64,000 nucleotides of DNA from Rhodocyclales bacterium (GTDB lineage: Bacteria; Pseudomonadota; Gammaproteobacteria; Burkholderiales; Rhodocyclaceae). The notes under the pieces are model-generated. The model did no database searches. It saw nothing but the letters and a program-made list of their open reading frames with translations, and had not been told where the DNA came from. The position numbers and the translations under genes are program-made. Below, one piece after another: positions 17,102 through 26,497 of this stretch (positions are counted from its first letter, which is position 1; each line of letters starts with the position of its first letter). Where the stretch lies: the NCBI GenBank assembly GCA_016215645.1, contig JACRIX010000013.1:1-64000 (forward strand). Direction: 5' to 3'.

Positions 17102-17650
17102 TCAGTTCCGGATGTCGGCGGGTTCAGGCTTGTTCCCTGCCTGAGGCACACCAATCAAAGCTTCGCCATTGGATGGCAAGACGACATTCCCCATCAATCG
17201 CCAGGTCTTGGGTTCGTCCTCCAATAGAACTAACCAATGTCCCGCCGCCGGTAAGCGCACTTCCCCCGAATAGCCGCCGGACCCACGCGTCAATTGACGC
17301 GACTGGTCCAGGCCAGCGCGCGTCGGATGCGAGATCGTCACCGCAAGCGTCTCCGGCATGGCAAATGCAGGATTGGACGCCTGCAAACGCACTTCCATCC
17401 GCTCTTCCACAATCCGTACGCCGGCGACGAGACCCATAGTGGTCGCCAGTTCATTGCGTGTGATTGTCTGATTGGCAGCGAGCCCCTTCTTGTAATAATC
17501 GTCGGTCACCAGACCGTCATTGGTGGTGATTGCCAACCATGCGGTATAAAAGCCGGCGATGACTACAATAAAGGGGCCGGCAGCAAGTATCCACGGCCAT
17601 GGCTCGCGATACCAGGGGCGGACTTTCTCTGTGGCGATGTTTTTGCTCAT
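17102..17650 (-). CDS. ccoH: FixH/CcoH family cbb3 oxidase assembly protein
   Basis: 182 aa. An N-terminal membrane anchor (PWPWILAAGPFIVVIAGFYTAW) is followed by DGLVTDDYYKKGLAANQTI, the FixH signature, and a periplasmic beta domain. CcoH helps assemble or stabilise the CcoNOP complex. The ATG overlaps the ccoG stop by 4 bp (ATGA), so they are coupled. Confidence 0.9.
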   Translation of the reverse strand: MSKNIATEKVRPWYREPWPWILAAGPFIVVIAGFYTAWLAITTNDGLVTDDYYKKGLAANQTITRNELATTMGLVAGVRIVEERMEVRLQASNPAFAMPETLAVTISHPTRAGLDQSRQLTRGSGGYSGEVRLPAAGHWLVLLEDEPKTWRLMGNVVLPSNGEALIGVPQAGNKPEPADIRN

Positions 17651-19068
17651 GGCTGGAGGAAACTGGCTTTCTCATGTACTGAGATCTTTTCATCTGCAAG
17701 CGACTTGACATCGAAAAAGATCTGATTTGAGCCCTTCTTGCCCGACTCGGGGGGAACGCGGACTTGTACCGAAATCGACTTGGCGCCAGCGGCGGGAACT
17801 TCAACGATGCGCTCCCCCACCAAATCAATTCCCTGTAGGCCGATCACGCTTACTGCATAACGATGGGGGGTCTCGGACACATTGATGACATGCAGGCGAT
17901 ATACATTTTCGATCAGCCCGCCTTCGACTTCCCGGGCAAGCGTGGCACGATCGCGAATTACGTCCACACGCAGTGCCGGCTTTGTCGCAATACCCCAGAC
18001 AAAAGCCACGCAGATTGCCCCGAGTATCGCTGTGTATATGATGACTCGGGGGCGTATGACATGCCCGACTATCTCACGCCAACCCCAATGCGCTTCAATC
18101 GCATGTTCGGTGGAATAGCGGATCAGGCCTTTGGGATAACTCATCTTCTCCATTACCTGGTCACAGGCGTCGATGCAGGCCGCGCATCCGATGCACTCAT
18201 ACTGGAGGCCGTCGCGGATATCGATTCCGGTGGGACATACCTGAACGCAGATGCCGCAATCGACGCATTCACCCTTTTCGATCGACTTCGGATCGACCCC
18301 TTTCTTGCGAGCACCACGCGGCTCTCCGCGTTCCGTGTCATAAGTGATCGTCAGCGTGTCGGGGTCGAACATTACGCCCTGGAATCGCGCATAGGGACAC
18401 ATGTGCTTGCACACCTGCTCGCGCATGTGGCCGGCGAACAAGTAGGTGAAAGCACCGTAAAAGAACATCCAGAAGGTTTCCCACGGCCCGAGGGAAAAGC
18501 TCCATGTGGCACTCCACAGGCTGGTGATGGGCGTGAAATAGCCGACAAAGGTGAATCCAGTCCATAACGACAGGATTGTCCAAGAGCCATATTTTGCAGT
18601 GCGCAGCCAGAATTTTCGCGCGCTCATCGGTGCCGCGTCCAGCTTGATCCGCGCGTTGCGCTCGCCCTCTATTTTCTGTTCGATCCAGGTGAAGATCTCT
18701 GTGTAGACCGTCTGAGGACAGGCATAGCCGCACCACAGGCGACCACCGACCGCGGTAAACAGGAACAACGAATAGGCCGAAATAATCAGCAGGATGGCCA
18801 GGAAAAACACATCCTGTGGCCAGAAGATCATGCCGAAAATGTAGAACTTGCGCTCTACCAGGTCAAACAGGACCGCCTGACGCCCGTTCCATGGCAGCCA
18901 ACACACACCATAGAAAACTAGCTGGGTAATCCACACCAGAGCCCAGCGCCACGTCGCGAAGATTCCGCTGACGGCTCGCGGATGGACTTTCTTGTGGACT
19001 TCGTAGAGGCTTTCTTCGTCGAATACGGGCTTGATTTCGATCGAAGCAACTTGCGGCTTTGAAGTCAT
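17647..19068 (-). CDS. ccoG: Cytochrome c oxidase accessory protein CcoG (FixG/RdxA, [4Fe-4S])
   Basis: 473 aa. Several membrane helices, YACPQTVYTEIF, two ferredoxin-type clusters (CVDCGICVQVCPTGIDI and CIGCAACIDACDQVM), then a C-terminal immunoglobulin-like periplasmic domain. CcoG is a membrane ferredoxin implicated in Cu(II) to Cu(I) reduction for cbb3 maturation. It begins its own transcription unit: a terminator for ccoP lies just upstream. Confidence 0.95.
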   Translation of the reverse strand: MTSKPQVASIEIKPVFDEESLYEVHKKVHPRAVSGIFATWRWALVWITQLVFYGVCWLPWNGRQAVLFDLVERKFYIFGMIFWPQDVFFLAILLIISAYSLFLFTAVGGRLWCGYACPQTVYTEIFTWIEQKIEGERNARIKLDAAPMSARKFWLRTAKYGSWTILSLWTGFTFVGYFTPITSLWSATWSFSLGPWETFWMFFYGAFTYLFAGHMREQVCKHMCPYARFQGVMFDPDTLTITYDTERGEPRGARKKGVDPKSIEKGECVDCGICVQVCPTGIDIRDGLQYECIGCAACIDACDQVMEKMSYPKGLIRYSTEHAIEAHWGWREIVGHVIRPRVIIYTAILGAICVAFVWGIATKPALRVDVIRDRATLAREVEGGLIENVYRLHVINVSETPHRYAVSVIGLQGIDLVGERIVEVPAAGAKSISVQVRVPPESGKKGSNQIFFDVKSLADEKISVHEKASFLQP

Positions 19069-19103
19069 GATTATCGTATTACGATATTCTTATACACATC
19101 AGC

Positions 19104-19138
19104 AAAAATACCCCGGCACCAACTTCTGGGTGCCGGGG
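19104..19138 (-). terminator. Intrinsic terminator of the ccoNOQP operon
   Basis: Minus-strand reading gives a 10-bp stem (CCCCGGCACC with 8-nt loop) followed by TATTTTT. It lies 14 bp after the ccoP stop and separates ccoNOQP from ccoG. Confidence 0.85.
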
Positions 19139-19151
19139 GTCCTGCGTCAGT

Positions 19152-20150
19152 TTACTTCTTTTCAGCGGGTGCAGCAGGAGCGGCAGCGTCTGCTGCAGGT
19201 GCAGCTGCCGGTGCCGGTGCCGCTGGAGCGTCTTCCTTGGCGCCGCCACCCAAACCATAGACGTAGGCCGTCAGCAGATGAACCTTGGCATCGCCCAGGA
19301 AATCACCAAATGCAGGCATGCGGTTGATACGACCCTTGGTGATGGTTTCAACGATGTCATTTTCCGAGCTGCCATACAGCCAGATCTTGTCTGACAGATT
19401 CGGAGCAACCCCGACCATGCCCTTGCCGTCCGGACCATGGCAAGCGCCGCAGGCCTGGCCGAACAATTCCTTGCCACGCTGGGTACGGATCGAATCCGTC
19501 GACATTCCAGACAGCGAGCGCACATAGTTCGCTAGATCCTTGATCTGATCAGCGTTCAGGTCCGGCTTGACACCCTTTGCCGGCATCGCCGCATCGCGCC
19601 CTTTGTTGATTGACTCCTTGATCTGCGCTGGCGTGCCGCCGAACAACCAGTCCTGATCGGCCAGGTTCGGGAAGCCCTTGGCGCCTTTGGCGTCCGAGCC
19701 ATGGCATTGCGCACAGTAAGTCAGGAACAGGCGCTGGCCCATTTCCTTGGCTTCGCTGTTGGCCGCCACGGCACGGATGTCCTGGGACTGGAATTTCTTG
19801 AAGATCGGGCCGTACTGGTCGTCGGCCTTCTTCATTTCGGCCTCATACTGACCACGCATGGTCCAACCGAAATTTCCCGCCATGTTGCCCAGCCCAGGGT
19901 ACAGCGCAAGGTATACGAGCGCAAAAACCACGGTGATGTAGAACATCCAGCGCCACCAGTTAGGCAACGGGTTGTTGAACTCCTCCAAGGTTTCGTCCCA
20001 CACATGCCCCGTGGTATTTCCGGCATTGGTCTTGGCTTTGTCCTGCAGCAGCAGAAACACGCCGCATCCGATCACGCTGACCAGCGTGATGACGATGACG
20101 TACATGTTCCAGAAGCCGCTGACAAAATCGCTGGTATTTTTCAGATCCAT
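19152..20150 (-). CDS. ccoP: cbb3-type cytochrome c oxidase subunit III (diheme)
   Basis: 332 aa. An N-terminal membrane helix is followed by HVWDETLEEFNNPLPNWW, a CcoP hallmark, and a second helix, then two periplasmic cytochrome c domains with CAQCH and CGACH. It ends with an Ala/Pro-rich tail of about 30 residues (APAPAAAPAADAAAPA...). It takes electrons from soluble cytochromes c and passes them to CcoO/CcoN. Confidence 0.97.
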   Translation of the reverse strand: MDLKNTSDFVSGFWNMYVIVITLVSVIGCGVFLLLQDKAKTNAGNTTGHVWDETLEEFNNPLPNWWRWMFYITVVFALVYLALYPGLGNMAGNFGWTMRGQYEAEMKKADDQYGPIFKKFQSQDIRAVAANSEAKEMGQRLFLTYCAQCHGSDAKGAKGFPNLADQDWLFGGTPAQIKESINKGRDAAMPAKGVKPDLNADQIKDLANYVRSLSGMSTDSIRTQRGKELFGQACGACHGPDGKGMVGVAPNLSDKIWLYGSSENDIVETITKGRINRMPAFGDFLGDAKVHLLTAYVYGLGGGAKEDAPAAPAPAAAPAADAAAPAAPAEKK

Positions 20151-20162
20151 GTCAGTTTCCTT

Positions 20163-20342
20163 TCAATTATCCGCTTGTCCTGCACCCTTGCCCGGAACCA
20201 TCGGCGAATCGTCGTCGAGTGGCAACCGCGCAGCCTCGTCATAAGTCTGCTTGCGGCGATCCGAGTAGGCCCACCACACGATGCCCATGAACGCGAGGAA
20301 CGCGAGCACCGTGATAATGGAACGCAGGTCGTTGATGTCCAT
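20163..20342 (-). CDS. ccoQ: cbb3-type cytochrome oxidase subunit IV
   Basis: 59 aa, read directly from the minus strand: MDINDLRSIITVLAFLAFMG, then WWAYSDRRKQTYDEAARLP, ending QADN. One membrane helix and the SDRRKxxYDEAA pattern are typical of CcoQ/FixQ, which stabilises the complex. It starts 2 bp after the ccoO stop and ends 12 bp before ccoP. Confidence 0.92.
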   Translation of the reverse strand: MDINDLRSIITVLAFLAFMGIVWWAYSDRRKQTYDEAARLPLDDDSPMVPGKGAGQADN

Positions 20343-20344
20343 GC

Positions 20345-20956
20345 TTAGCGAGTCTGCTTAAGCGCGAGTCCCATGCCCTGAAGGTACGCAATCAGGGCCT
20401 GGATCTCAGTCTTGCCTTCCACTGCCTTGGGTGCGTCGGCAATTTCCTTGTCGGAATATGGAACACCGACGGCACGCAGGGCAGCCATCTTGGCACCGAT
20501 GTTAGGCTCCTTCAAAGGACGGTCCAGCCAGGAATAGGCAGGCATGTTCGACTCAGGTACCACGTCACGCGGATTCATCAGGTGCGTGTAATGCCACTGG
20601 TCGGAATAGCGCCCGCCAACGCGATGCAGATCCGGACCGGTTCGCTTCGAGCCCCATTGGAACGGGTGGTCATAGACGAACTCGCCGGCCACCGAATAAT
20701 GGCCATAGCGTTCGGTTTCGGCACGGAACGGACGGATCATCTGCGAGTGGCAGTTGTAGCAGCCTTCGCGGATGTAGATGTCGCGGCCAGCGAGACGCAG
20801 CGGATCATACGGTTTGACCAGTTCATTCACCGGAGTGGTGGTCGACTTCTGGAAAAACAGCGGCACAATCTCAACCAGGCCCCCAAACGCAATGGTAACG
20901 ATGGTGAGAACGATCAACAGCGGTACGCTGCGTTCGACCTTGTCATGGTTCAACAT
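20345..20956 (-). CDS. ccoO: cbb3-type cytochrome c oxidase subunit II (monoheme)
   Basis: 203 aa. An N-terminal membrane anchor is followed by a cytochrome c domain with [14 protein letters not shown] (heme-binding CYNCH), axial Met in [10 protein letters not shown], and [16 protein letters not shown], all characteristic of CcoO/FixO. Membrane-bound, facing the periplasm. Confidence 0.97.
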   Translation of the reverse strand: MLNHDKVERSVPLLIVLTIVTIAFGGLVEIVPLFFQKSTTTPVNELVKPYDPLRLAGRDIYIREGCYNCHSQMIRPFRAETERYGHYSVAGEFVYDHPFQWGSKRTGPDLHRVGGRYSDQWHYTHLMNPRDVVPESNMPAYSWLDRPLKEPNIGAKMAALRAVGVPYSDKEIADAPKAVEGKTEIQALIAYLQGMGLALKQTR

Positions 20957-20987
20957 GATTCATAGCTCCTTATTCGTTGCGTTCGGC

Positions 20988-22424
20988 TTAGTGGGCGCCG
21001 GCCGGTTCGAGAACCGGGGCGTCGGTGGCCTTGCCAGCCGCCATTGTGAGGAACATGTTCCACGCCATGATCAGCATGCCGGACAGGAACAGGACGCCGC
21101 CGAGCAGACGGATGGTCCAGAACGGATAGGTGGCCTTGACGGACTCGACAAAGGAGTACGTCAGGGTGCCGTCCGGATTGGTCGCACGCCACATCAAACC
21201 CTGCATCACGCCGGCGATCCACATTGACGCAATGTAGAGAACGACGCCGATGGTGGCGACCCAGAAGTGGATCTCGATCAGCTTCTTCGAGGCCATCTCG
21301 GTCTTGCCGAAAACACGCGGCAGGATGTAGTAGGTGCAGCCGATGGCAATCATCGCTACCCAGCCCAAGGCCCCGCTATGCACGTGGCCTACGGTCCAGT
21401 CCGTGTAGTGCGACAGCGCATTCACCGTCTTGATTGACATCATCGGGCCTTCGAAAGTCGACATGCCATAGAAGGACAGCGAAGTGATCATGAACTTCAA
21501 GATCGGATCGTCACGCAGTTTGTGCCATGCGCCTGACAGGGTCATGATGCCGTTGATCATGCCGCCCCAGGACGGTGCGAGCAGGATCAGCGAAAAGATC
21601 ATGCCGATCGACTGAGTCCAGTCCGGCAGCGCCGTGTAATGCAGGTGATGCGGGCCGGCCCACATGTAGGTGAAGACCAGAGCCCAGAAGTGCACCACCG
21701 ACAGGCGGTAGGAGTACACAGGGCGACCGGCCTGCTTCGGCACAAAGTAATACATCATGCCAAGGAAGCCGGCGGTCAGGAAGAAGCCCACCGCGTTGTG
21801 GCCGTACCACCACTGGATCATCGCATCCTGCACGCCCGCATACGCCGAATAGGACTTCGGTGTCAGTACGCCGGCGGCGAAGACCGGAATCTCGGCGCTA
21901 TTGACCAGGTGCAACACGGCTACGGTAAGGATGAAGCCGCCGAAAAACCAGTTGGCGACGTAGATGTGGCTGACCTTGCGCTTGACCAGGGTACCGAAGA
22001 ACACGATGGCGTAGGAAACCCAGACCACGGTAATCAGGAGGTCGATCGGCCACTCCAGTTCGGCGTATTCCTTGCCCGAAGTGAAGCCGAGCGGCAGCGA
22101 AAGCGCCGCCAGCACGATGACCAGTTGCCAAGCCCAGAAGGTAAATGCCGCAAGGCCAGGAGCGAACAGCGGCGCATGACTGGTTCGCTGCACACAATAG
22201 TAGGACGTGGAAAACAGTGCGCAGCCACCAAAAGCAAAGATGACCGCGTTGGTATGCAGCGGCCGCAAGCGGCCATAACTGAGAAACTCATGTACGTTCA
22301 AATCCGGCCAGACCAACTGGGCGGCGATGATTACGCCGACCAGCATGCCGACGATGCCCCAAATTACGGTCATCACAGCGAACTGGCGCACGACTTTGTA
22401 GTTGTAAGTCGCTTGCGATTGCAT
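20988..22424 (-). CDS. ccoN: cbb3-type cytochrome c oxidase subunit I (catalytic)
   Basis: 478 aa, 12 membrane helices. It has [16 protein letters not shown], the CuB and heme histidine helices ([28 protein letters not shown]) and HVHSGALGW, as in CcoN/FixN. It reduces O2 to water at high affinity and pumps protons. A GAGGTGA site precedes ATG. The operon ccoN-O-Q-P is driven by a class II FNR promoter at 22506-22546. Confidence 0.97.
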   Translation of the reverse strand: MQSQATYNYKVVRQFAVMTVIWGIVGMLVGVIIAAQLVWPDLNVHEFLSYGRLRPLHTNAVIFAFGGCALFSTSYYCVQRTSHAPLFAPGLAAFTFWAWQLVIVLAALSLPLGFTSGKEYAELEWPIDLLITVVWVSYAIVFFGTLVKRKVSHIYVANWFFGGFILTVAVLHLVNSAEIPVFAAGVLTPKSYSAYAGVQDAMIQWWYGHNAVGFFLTAGFLGMMYYFVPKQAGRPVYSYRLSVVHFWALVFTYMWAGPHHLHYTALPDWTQSIGMIFSLILLAPSWGGMINGIMTLSGAWHKLRDDPILKFMITSLSFYGMSTFEGPMMSIKTVNALSHYTDWTVGHVHSGALGWVAMIAIGCTYYILPRVFGKTEMASKKLIEIHFWVATIGVVLYIASMWIAGVMQGLMWRATNPDGTLTYSFVESVKATYPFWTIRLLGGVLFLSGMLIMAWNMFLTMAAGKATDAPVLEPAGAH

Positions 22425-22505
22425 GATGGAATCACCTCACATTGACAAAGAAAAACGGGTTAACCGCACAGCGTTGATGCAGTGCAGTATCAAAAATTTT
22501 TTGGC

Positions 22506-22546
22506 AGATTACTCCAGTAACCCCATCGCCTCTTGATGCAGATCAA
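22506..22546 (-). promoter_or_regulatory. FNR-dependent class II promoter of ccoNOQP
   Basis: TTGATGCAGATCAA (22533-22546) is a perfect FNR consensus. On the minus strand TAATCT (22506-22511) follows after 21 bp, which puts the box near -41.5, the class II position. The predicted leader to ccoN is about 75 nt. The 22425-22776 gap holds only this promoter, a terminator (22651-22678) and a second FNR-like box at its left neighbour's end. Confidence 0.85.
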
Positions 22547-22650
22547 AATATATCCGACTTCAAGCACAGTAACAATTCTATTAGTAGGGTTTATACGCGC
22601 ATTGCCTCGGCTGGATTCAGGGAAATCAGCACAGTTGCTTGTTTTCAGGC

Positions 22651-22678
22651 AAAAAAAAAGGGTGCGCAGCGCGCACCC
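22651..22678 (-). terminator. Intrinsic terminator after ccoS
   Basis: On the minus strand an 8-bp stem GGGTGCGC/GCGCACCC with a 3-nt loop is followed by nine T. It is about 100 bp beyond the ccoS stop and ends the ccoI-ccoS transcript before the ccoN promoter. Confidence 0.9.
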
Positions 22679-22766
22679 CCAACCCCAACAGAGAGCCTTT
22701 GGGCAAAGGCCAAAGCCTTTGCCATAAAACCCATGAGCAGTATGGGTAATCGCGCATCGGTCCGCA

Positions 22767-22780
22767 TTGATCTTTGTCAA
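22767..22780. promoter_or_regulatory. FNR-like box at the ccoS 3' end
   Basis: TTGATCTTTGTCAA fits TTGAT-N4-RTCAA. It overlaps the last bases of ccoS and lies about 340 bp before ccoN with a terminator in between, so it may be decoy, distal or non-functional. Confidence 0.4.
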
Positions 22781-23010
22781 ATGTCTTTCACATTGGCCTT
22801 GGGTGGGACGGACATACCCTTTCCGGCGGCTATTTCGGGGCCCACAACCGACGGATCAGGATTTGTCGTGCGGTCATCATCCATCAGGATGCGGTAACCC
22901 GGCCCGTCCAGGTCGTCATACTGGTTGCTGCGCAATGACCACCAGAAAAAAACCGCAATGAGGAACACCAGCACCAGAGATAGTGGAATCAGCAGGTAGA
23001 GAATGTCCAT
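22777..23010 (-). CDS. ccoS: cbb3-type oxidase assembly protein CcoS
   Basis: 77 aa. Begins MDILYLLIPLSLVLVFLIAV, one membrane helix, then FFWWSLRSNQYDDLDGPGYRIL, the CcoS signature with the DDLDGPG block. Needed for heme or copper insertion into CcoN. Starts right after the ccoI stop. Confidence 0.94.
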   Translation of the reverse strand: MDILYLLIPLSLVLVFLIAVFFWWSLRSNQYDDLDGPGYRILMDDDRTTNPDPSVVGPEIAAGKGMSVPPKANVKDI

Positions 23011-25455
23011 TTAGTCCCTTTGCAAGCGCAAGGCGTTCAGCACCACCAGCAAGGAACTCAGCGACATGCCGATCCCGGCCATCCAGGGCGTTACCCACCC
23101 TACCATGGCGAGCGGGATGGCCAGAAAATTATAGGCAAAAGCCCATACCAGGTTCTGCCTGACAATCGACAGGGTGCGCCGCGCCAATTTCAAGCCGCGC
23201 GGAAGCGCCAGCAGGTCGTTGCCGAGCAGCACCACATCGGCATTGGAGCGAGCCAAATCTGCGCCTCCGCCCATGGCGATTGACACCTGCGCCTGGGCCA
23301 AGACCGGGGCGTCATTGACACCGTCACCGACCATTGCCACGGTCTCGCCGGCAGTTTGCAGCGTGGCGAGCGCACCGTACTTGTCTTCCGGAGCCAACCC
23401 TGCCCTGACATCCTCGATCCGGAGCATTTGCGCCACCCGAATGGCTGCGGGGTGAGCATCACCGCTGAAGATCGACATCCGGATGCCAAGCGCTGCTAGC
23501 TGCATGGCCATCTCCGGTGCCTCTGGACGCAGGCCATCGCTCAGGCGGAAAAACGCACACCAGCCCTCGCCATCCCCCAGTGCGATTACGGTGTCGCCTG
23601 CTCCAAGCATGGCATCCACGGAGTCCGGGATCACCTGGCCATGGGCTTCAGCGACATATCCCGGGCGACCGAGGCGCCAACTTCGACCATCAATGGTGCC
23701 CTCCACCCCGGCGCCGGTCACTGCCCGAACGCTCTCGACCGCAAGCCCCGTGCCCCGCTCCCCGAACGCAAGCGCACGCGCAATCGGATGCTCCGACCCA
23801 CGCTCCAGCGCCGCGGCGATCTCGAGCGCCGCATCCTGTTCGCCACGAAATGGCAATATAGAAACGAGGGTCATGCGCCCGAAGGTCAGTGTTCCGGTCT
23901 TGTCAAAAACAAAGCGATCGGCACGAGCCAAGGCCTCGATGGCATGCCCGCGAGTAACCAGAACGCCATGGGCCGCCAGTGCGCCGGTGGCGACCGTCAT
24001 CGCTGCCGGCGTCGCCAGCGAAAGCGCACACGGACAACTGACGACCAGCACGGCAACGAAGACCCACAAGGCCCGCGAGGGATCGATCCACCACCAGGCC
24101 ACTGCGGTAAGCACCGCCAGCACTATCAGGGCGATGATGAAGCGCCCCGCTACCCGATCAGCCAGCTCCACCAGGTGCGGCTTTTCTGCCGCAGCACGCG
24201 CCATCAGCCGCTGAATTGCCGCCAGTCGCGTTCCCTCCCCAACATGCTCGACTTTCATGACCAATGGGCTCGATGTGTTCAAGCTCCCGCCGATCAGCAT
24301 ATCCCCAACACCTTTTGGCACCGGACGACTCTCGCCGGTCAGGAGCGACTCGTCCGCGGAGCTTTCTCCATCCATGACCGAGCCATCCGCCGGGACGGTC
24401 TCGCCCGGCTTCACCATGACAACATCACCTTCGTTGAGTTCGGCAACCGCGACGCGGCGCGCACCGGCATCACCCTGAAGCGGCCATTCCGGCAGGATCG
24501 TCGCAAATGCCGGAATCGCCCGCGCCAGCGTCTCGACACTTCGCGCCGCCTTCTGTCGCGCCATCATCTCAAGGTAGCGTCCCGACAACAGAAAGAAGAC
24601 AAACATCGTCACCGAATCGAAATACACCTCTCCGGACGCCGTCAGAGTGGCCCAGGAGCTGGCCAAAAATGCAGCGCCGATTCCCAGTGCGACCGGTACG
24701 TCCATGCCGACCCGCCGCAGCTTGAGGTCGCGCCAGGCACTGACAAAGAATGGCGCCGCCGAATACAGCATTACCGGCGTCGTAAGAATCAGGCTGGCCC
24801 AGCGCATCAGCTGTTCGATGTCCGCAGTCATGTCCCCGTCCGCAAGGTAGACGGGAACCGCATACATCATCACCTGCATCATGCCGAAGCCGGCAACGAA
24901 CAGGCGCCAGAGCGCAGCCTTGCGTTCCTTTTGCGCAAGCTCCTCCGAGCGACCCACGTCGTAGGGATGGGCCCGATAGCCTATTGCGGCAATGGATTCG
25001 AGGATGGCCGACAGTCGCGTCTCCCGCTCATCCCAGCAGACCCGCGCGCGCCGTGTTGTGTAATTGATGTCGACCGAGGTCACGCCGGGCTGGCGTCGCA
25101 AATGCGACTCGTTGAGCCAGACGCAGGCGGCGCAAGTGATGCCTTCGAGGATCAGCGCGGCTTCCCGAACGTGCTCGTCCGCGCCCTGTGCCTGGCGAAC
25201 AAAGCTCTTTTGTACGTCAGGATGGTCGAATAAGCCGATTTCGGCGATCGATTGAGGCAAGGCTTCGCGCGGGCTTTCGGGCAAGGCGTCGCGATGCCGG
25301 TAATATTCCCCAAGCCCGTTGGCAACAATCGCCTGCGCCACCGCCGAACACCCGACGCAGCACATTTCACGCTTTTCTCCGCCAATCTCGACGGTGAAAT
25401 CAGCATCTGCCGGTATCGGCAGACCGCAGTGGTAGCAGGCCTCGTGCTCGGCCAT
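23011..25455 (-). CDS. ccoI: Cu-transporting P1B ATPase CcoI/FixI for cbb3 assembly
   Basis: 814 aa. An N-terminal cysteine region (CYHCGLPI, CCVGCSAVAQAI) typical of CcoI/FixI precedes an HMA-like domain with GITCAACVWL. The P-type core has TGES, SCPCALSLATP, DKTGTLT, SEHPIA and GDGVNDAP. It delivers copper across the membrane for the CuB centre rather than for detoxification, unlike the CopA at 3565. It forms an operon with ccoS and probably with the upstream SDR gene (29-bp gap). Confidence 0.94.
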   Translation of the reverse strand: MAEHEACYHCGLPIPADADFTVEIGGEKREMCCVGCSAVAQAIVANGLGEYYRHRDALPESPREALPQSIAEIGLFDHPDVQKSFVRQAQGADEHVREAALILEGITCAACVWLNESHLRRQPGVTSVDINYTTRRARVCWDERETRLSAILESIAAIGYRAHPYDVGRSEELAQKERKAALWRLFVAGFGMMQVMMYAVPVYLADGDMTADIEQLMRWASLILTTPVMLYSAAPFFVSAWRDLKLRRVGMDVPVALGIGAAFLASSWATLTASGEVYFDSVTMFVFFLLSGRYLEMMARQKAARSVETLARAIPAFATILPEWPLQGDAGARRVAVAELNEGDVVMVKPGETVPADGSVMDGESSADESLLTGESRPVPKGVGDMLIGGSLNTSSPLVMKVEHVGEGTRLAAIQRLMARAAAEKPHLVELADRVAGRFIIALIVLAVLTAVAWWWIDPSRALWVFVAVLVVSCPCALSLATPAAMTVATGALAAHGVLVTRGHAIEALARADRFVFDKTGTLTFGRMTLVSILPFRGEQDAALEIAAALERGSEHPIARALAFGERGTGLAVESVRAVTGAGVEGTIDGRSWRLGRPGYVAEAHGQVIPDSVDAMLGAGDTVIALGDGEGWCAFFRLSDGLRPEAPEMAMQLAALGIRMSIFSGDAHPAAIRVAQMLRIEDVRAGLAPEDKYGALATLQTAGETVAMVGDGVNDAPVLAQAQVSIAMGGGADLARSNADVVLLGNDLLALPRGLKLARRTLSIVRQNLVWAFAYNFLAIPLAMVGWVTPWMAGIGMSLSSLLVVLNALRLQRD

Positions 25456-25484
25456 GCGCTGTATCGGCTCGACGGTAGAAATGA

Positions 25485-26252
25485 TTATTTGGGCGCCATG
25501 CGGATGGCGCCATCGAGACGGATCACCTCGCCATTGAGCATCTCGTTTTCAACTATGTGCTTGACCAGTGCCGCGTACTCGGCAGGTTTGCCCAGGCGCG
25601 AGGGGAAGGGAACCATCTTGCCCAGGGCATCCTGGATGTCCTGCGGCATGCCCAGCAACATCGGCGTCTCAAAGATGCCGGGGGCAATGGTCATCACACG
25701 GATCCCGAAACGCGCCAGTTCGCGCGCGATCGGCAACGTCATGCCGACGACCCCTCCCTTGGAGGCGGCATAGGCAGCCTGGCCAATCTGGCCGTCGTAG
25801 GCGGCGACCGATGCAGTGCTGACGATCACACCGCGCTCGCCGGCGGCGTTCGGCTCGCCCTTGCTCATGGCCTCGGCAGCCAGCCGGATCATGTTGAAGC
25901 TGCCGATCAGATTGACGTTGATCGTCCGCGCAAAGACATCGAAAGAATGCGGACCGTTGCGGCCGAGCACTTTTTCCGCCGGTGCAATGCCGGCGCAATT
26001 GACCAGGCCGTGGAGCCCACCGAATGTCGACACAGCGACATCGACGCAGACACGGCCACTGGCTTCGTCGGCAACATTGGTGGCGACGAACCGCGCATTC
26101 GCGCCCAATTCCGCAACCAAGGCCTGGCCAGCCACTTCGTTCAGGTCAGCAAGAATCACCTTCGCGCCCTGCGCCACAAGTAGTCGTCCGGTGCCGGCGC
26201 CAAGTCCGGAAGCGCCACCGGTTATGATGAACACACTGTCCCTGATCTGCAT
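25485..26252 (-). CDS. Short-chain dehydrogenase, 3-hydroxyacyl-CoA dehydrogenase type 2-like
   Basis: 255 aa Rossmann SDR. NAD-binding TGGASGLG, structural NCAG, and catalytic Ser ([14 protein letters not shown]) with YAASKGG. Sequence style ([23 protein letters not shown]) matches the HSD17B10-like acyl-CoA group acting in fatty-acid or steroid/branched acyl-CoA oxidation. The start is ATG 26252 with GAGG upstream; a TTG two codons earlier is less likely. Its place ahead of ccoI-ccoS on one strand is unusual and may be read-through. Confidence 0.85.
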   Translation of the reverse strand: MQIRDSVFIITGGASGLGAGTGRLLVAQGAKVILADLNEVAGQALVAELGANARFVATNVADEASGRVCVDVAVSTFGGLHGLVNCAGIAPAEKVLGRNGPHSFDVFARTINVNLIGSFNMIRLAAEAMSKGEPNAAGERGVIVSTASVAAYDGQIGQAAYAASKGGVVGMTLPIARELARFGIRVMTIAPGIFETPMLLGMPQDIQDALGKMVPFPSRLGKPAEYAALVKHIVENEMLNGEVIRLDGAIRMAPK

Positions 26253-26303
26253 CGCCAACCTCGCGTTGTTTGTCCCGGTGCTCCTTCACGAAGAGCCCCA
26301 AGG

Positions 26304-26340
26304 AAACAGGGCCTGCCGCCCGAGGGGGAGACAGGCCCTG
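26304..26340 (-). terminator. Terminator-like hairpin after tRNA-Thr
   Basis: Minus-strand 9-bp stem CAGGGCCTG/CAGGCCCTG with a 16-nt loop, followed by TTTCC. It lies 4 bp beyond the tRNA end. Confidence 0.6.
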
Positions 26341-26344
26341 GAAT

Positions 26345-26420
<76 letters not shown>

Positions 26421-26497
26421 ATTTTGAGCGGGTGTTGATTATAACCGCGCCCTCTCGCGCATGGCAACGCAACCAGCGAATCGATCCCGCGCTTTCG

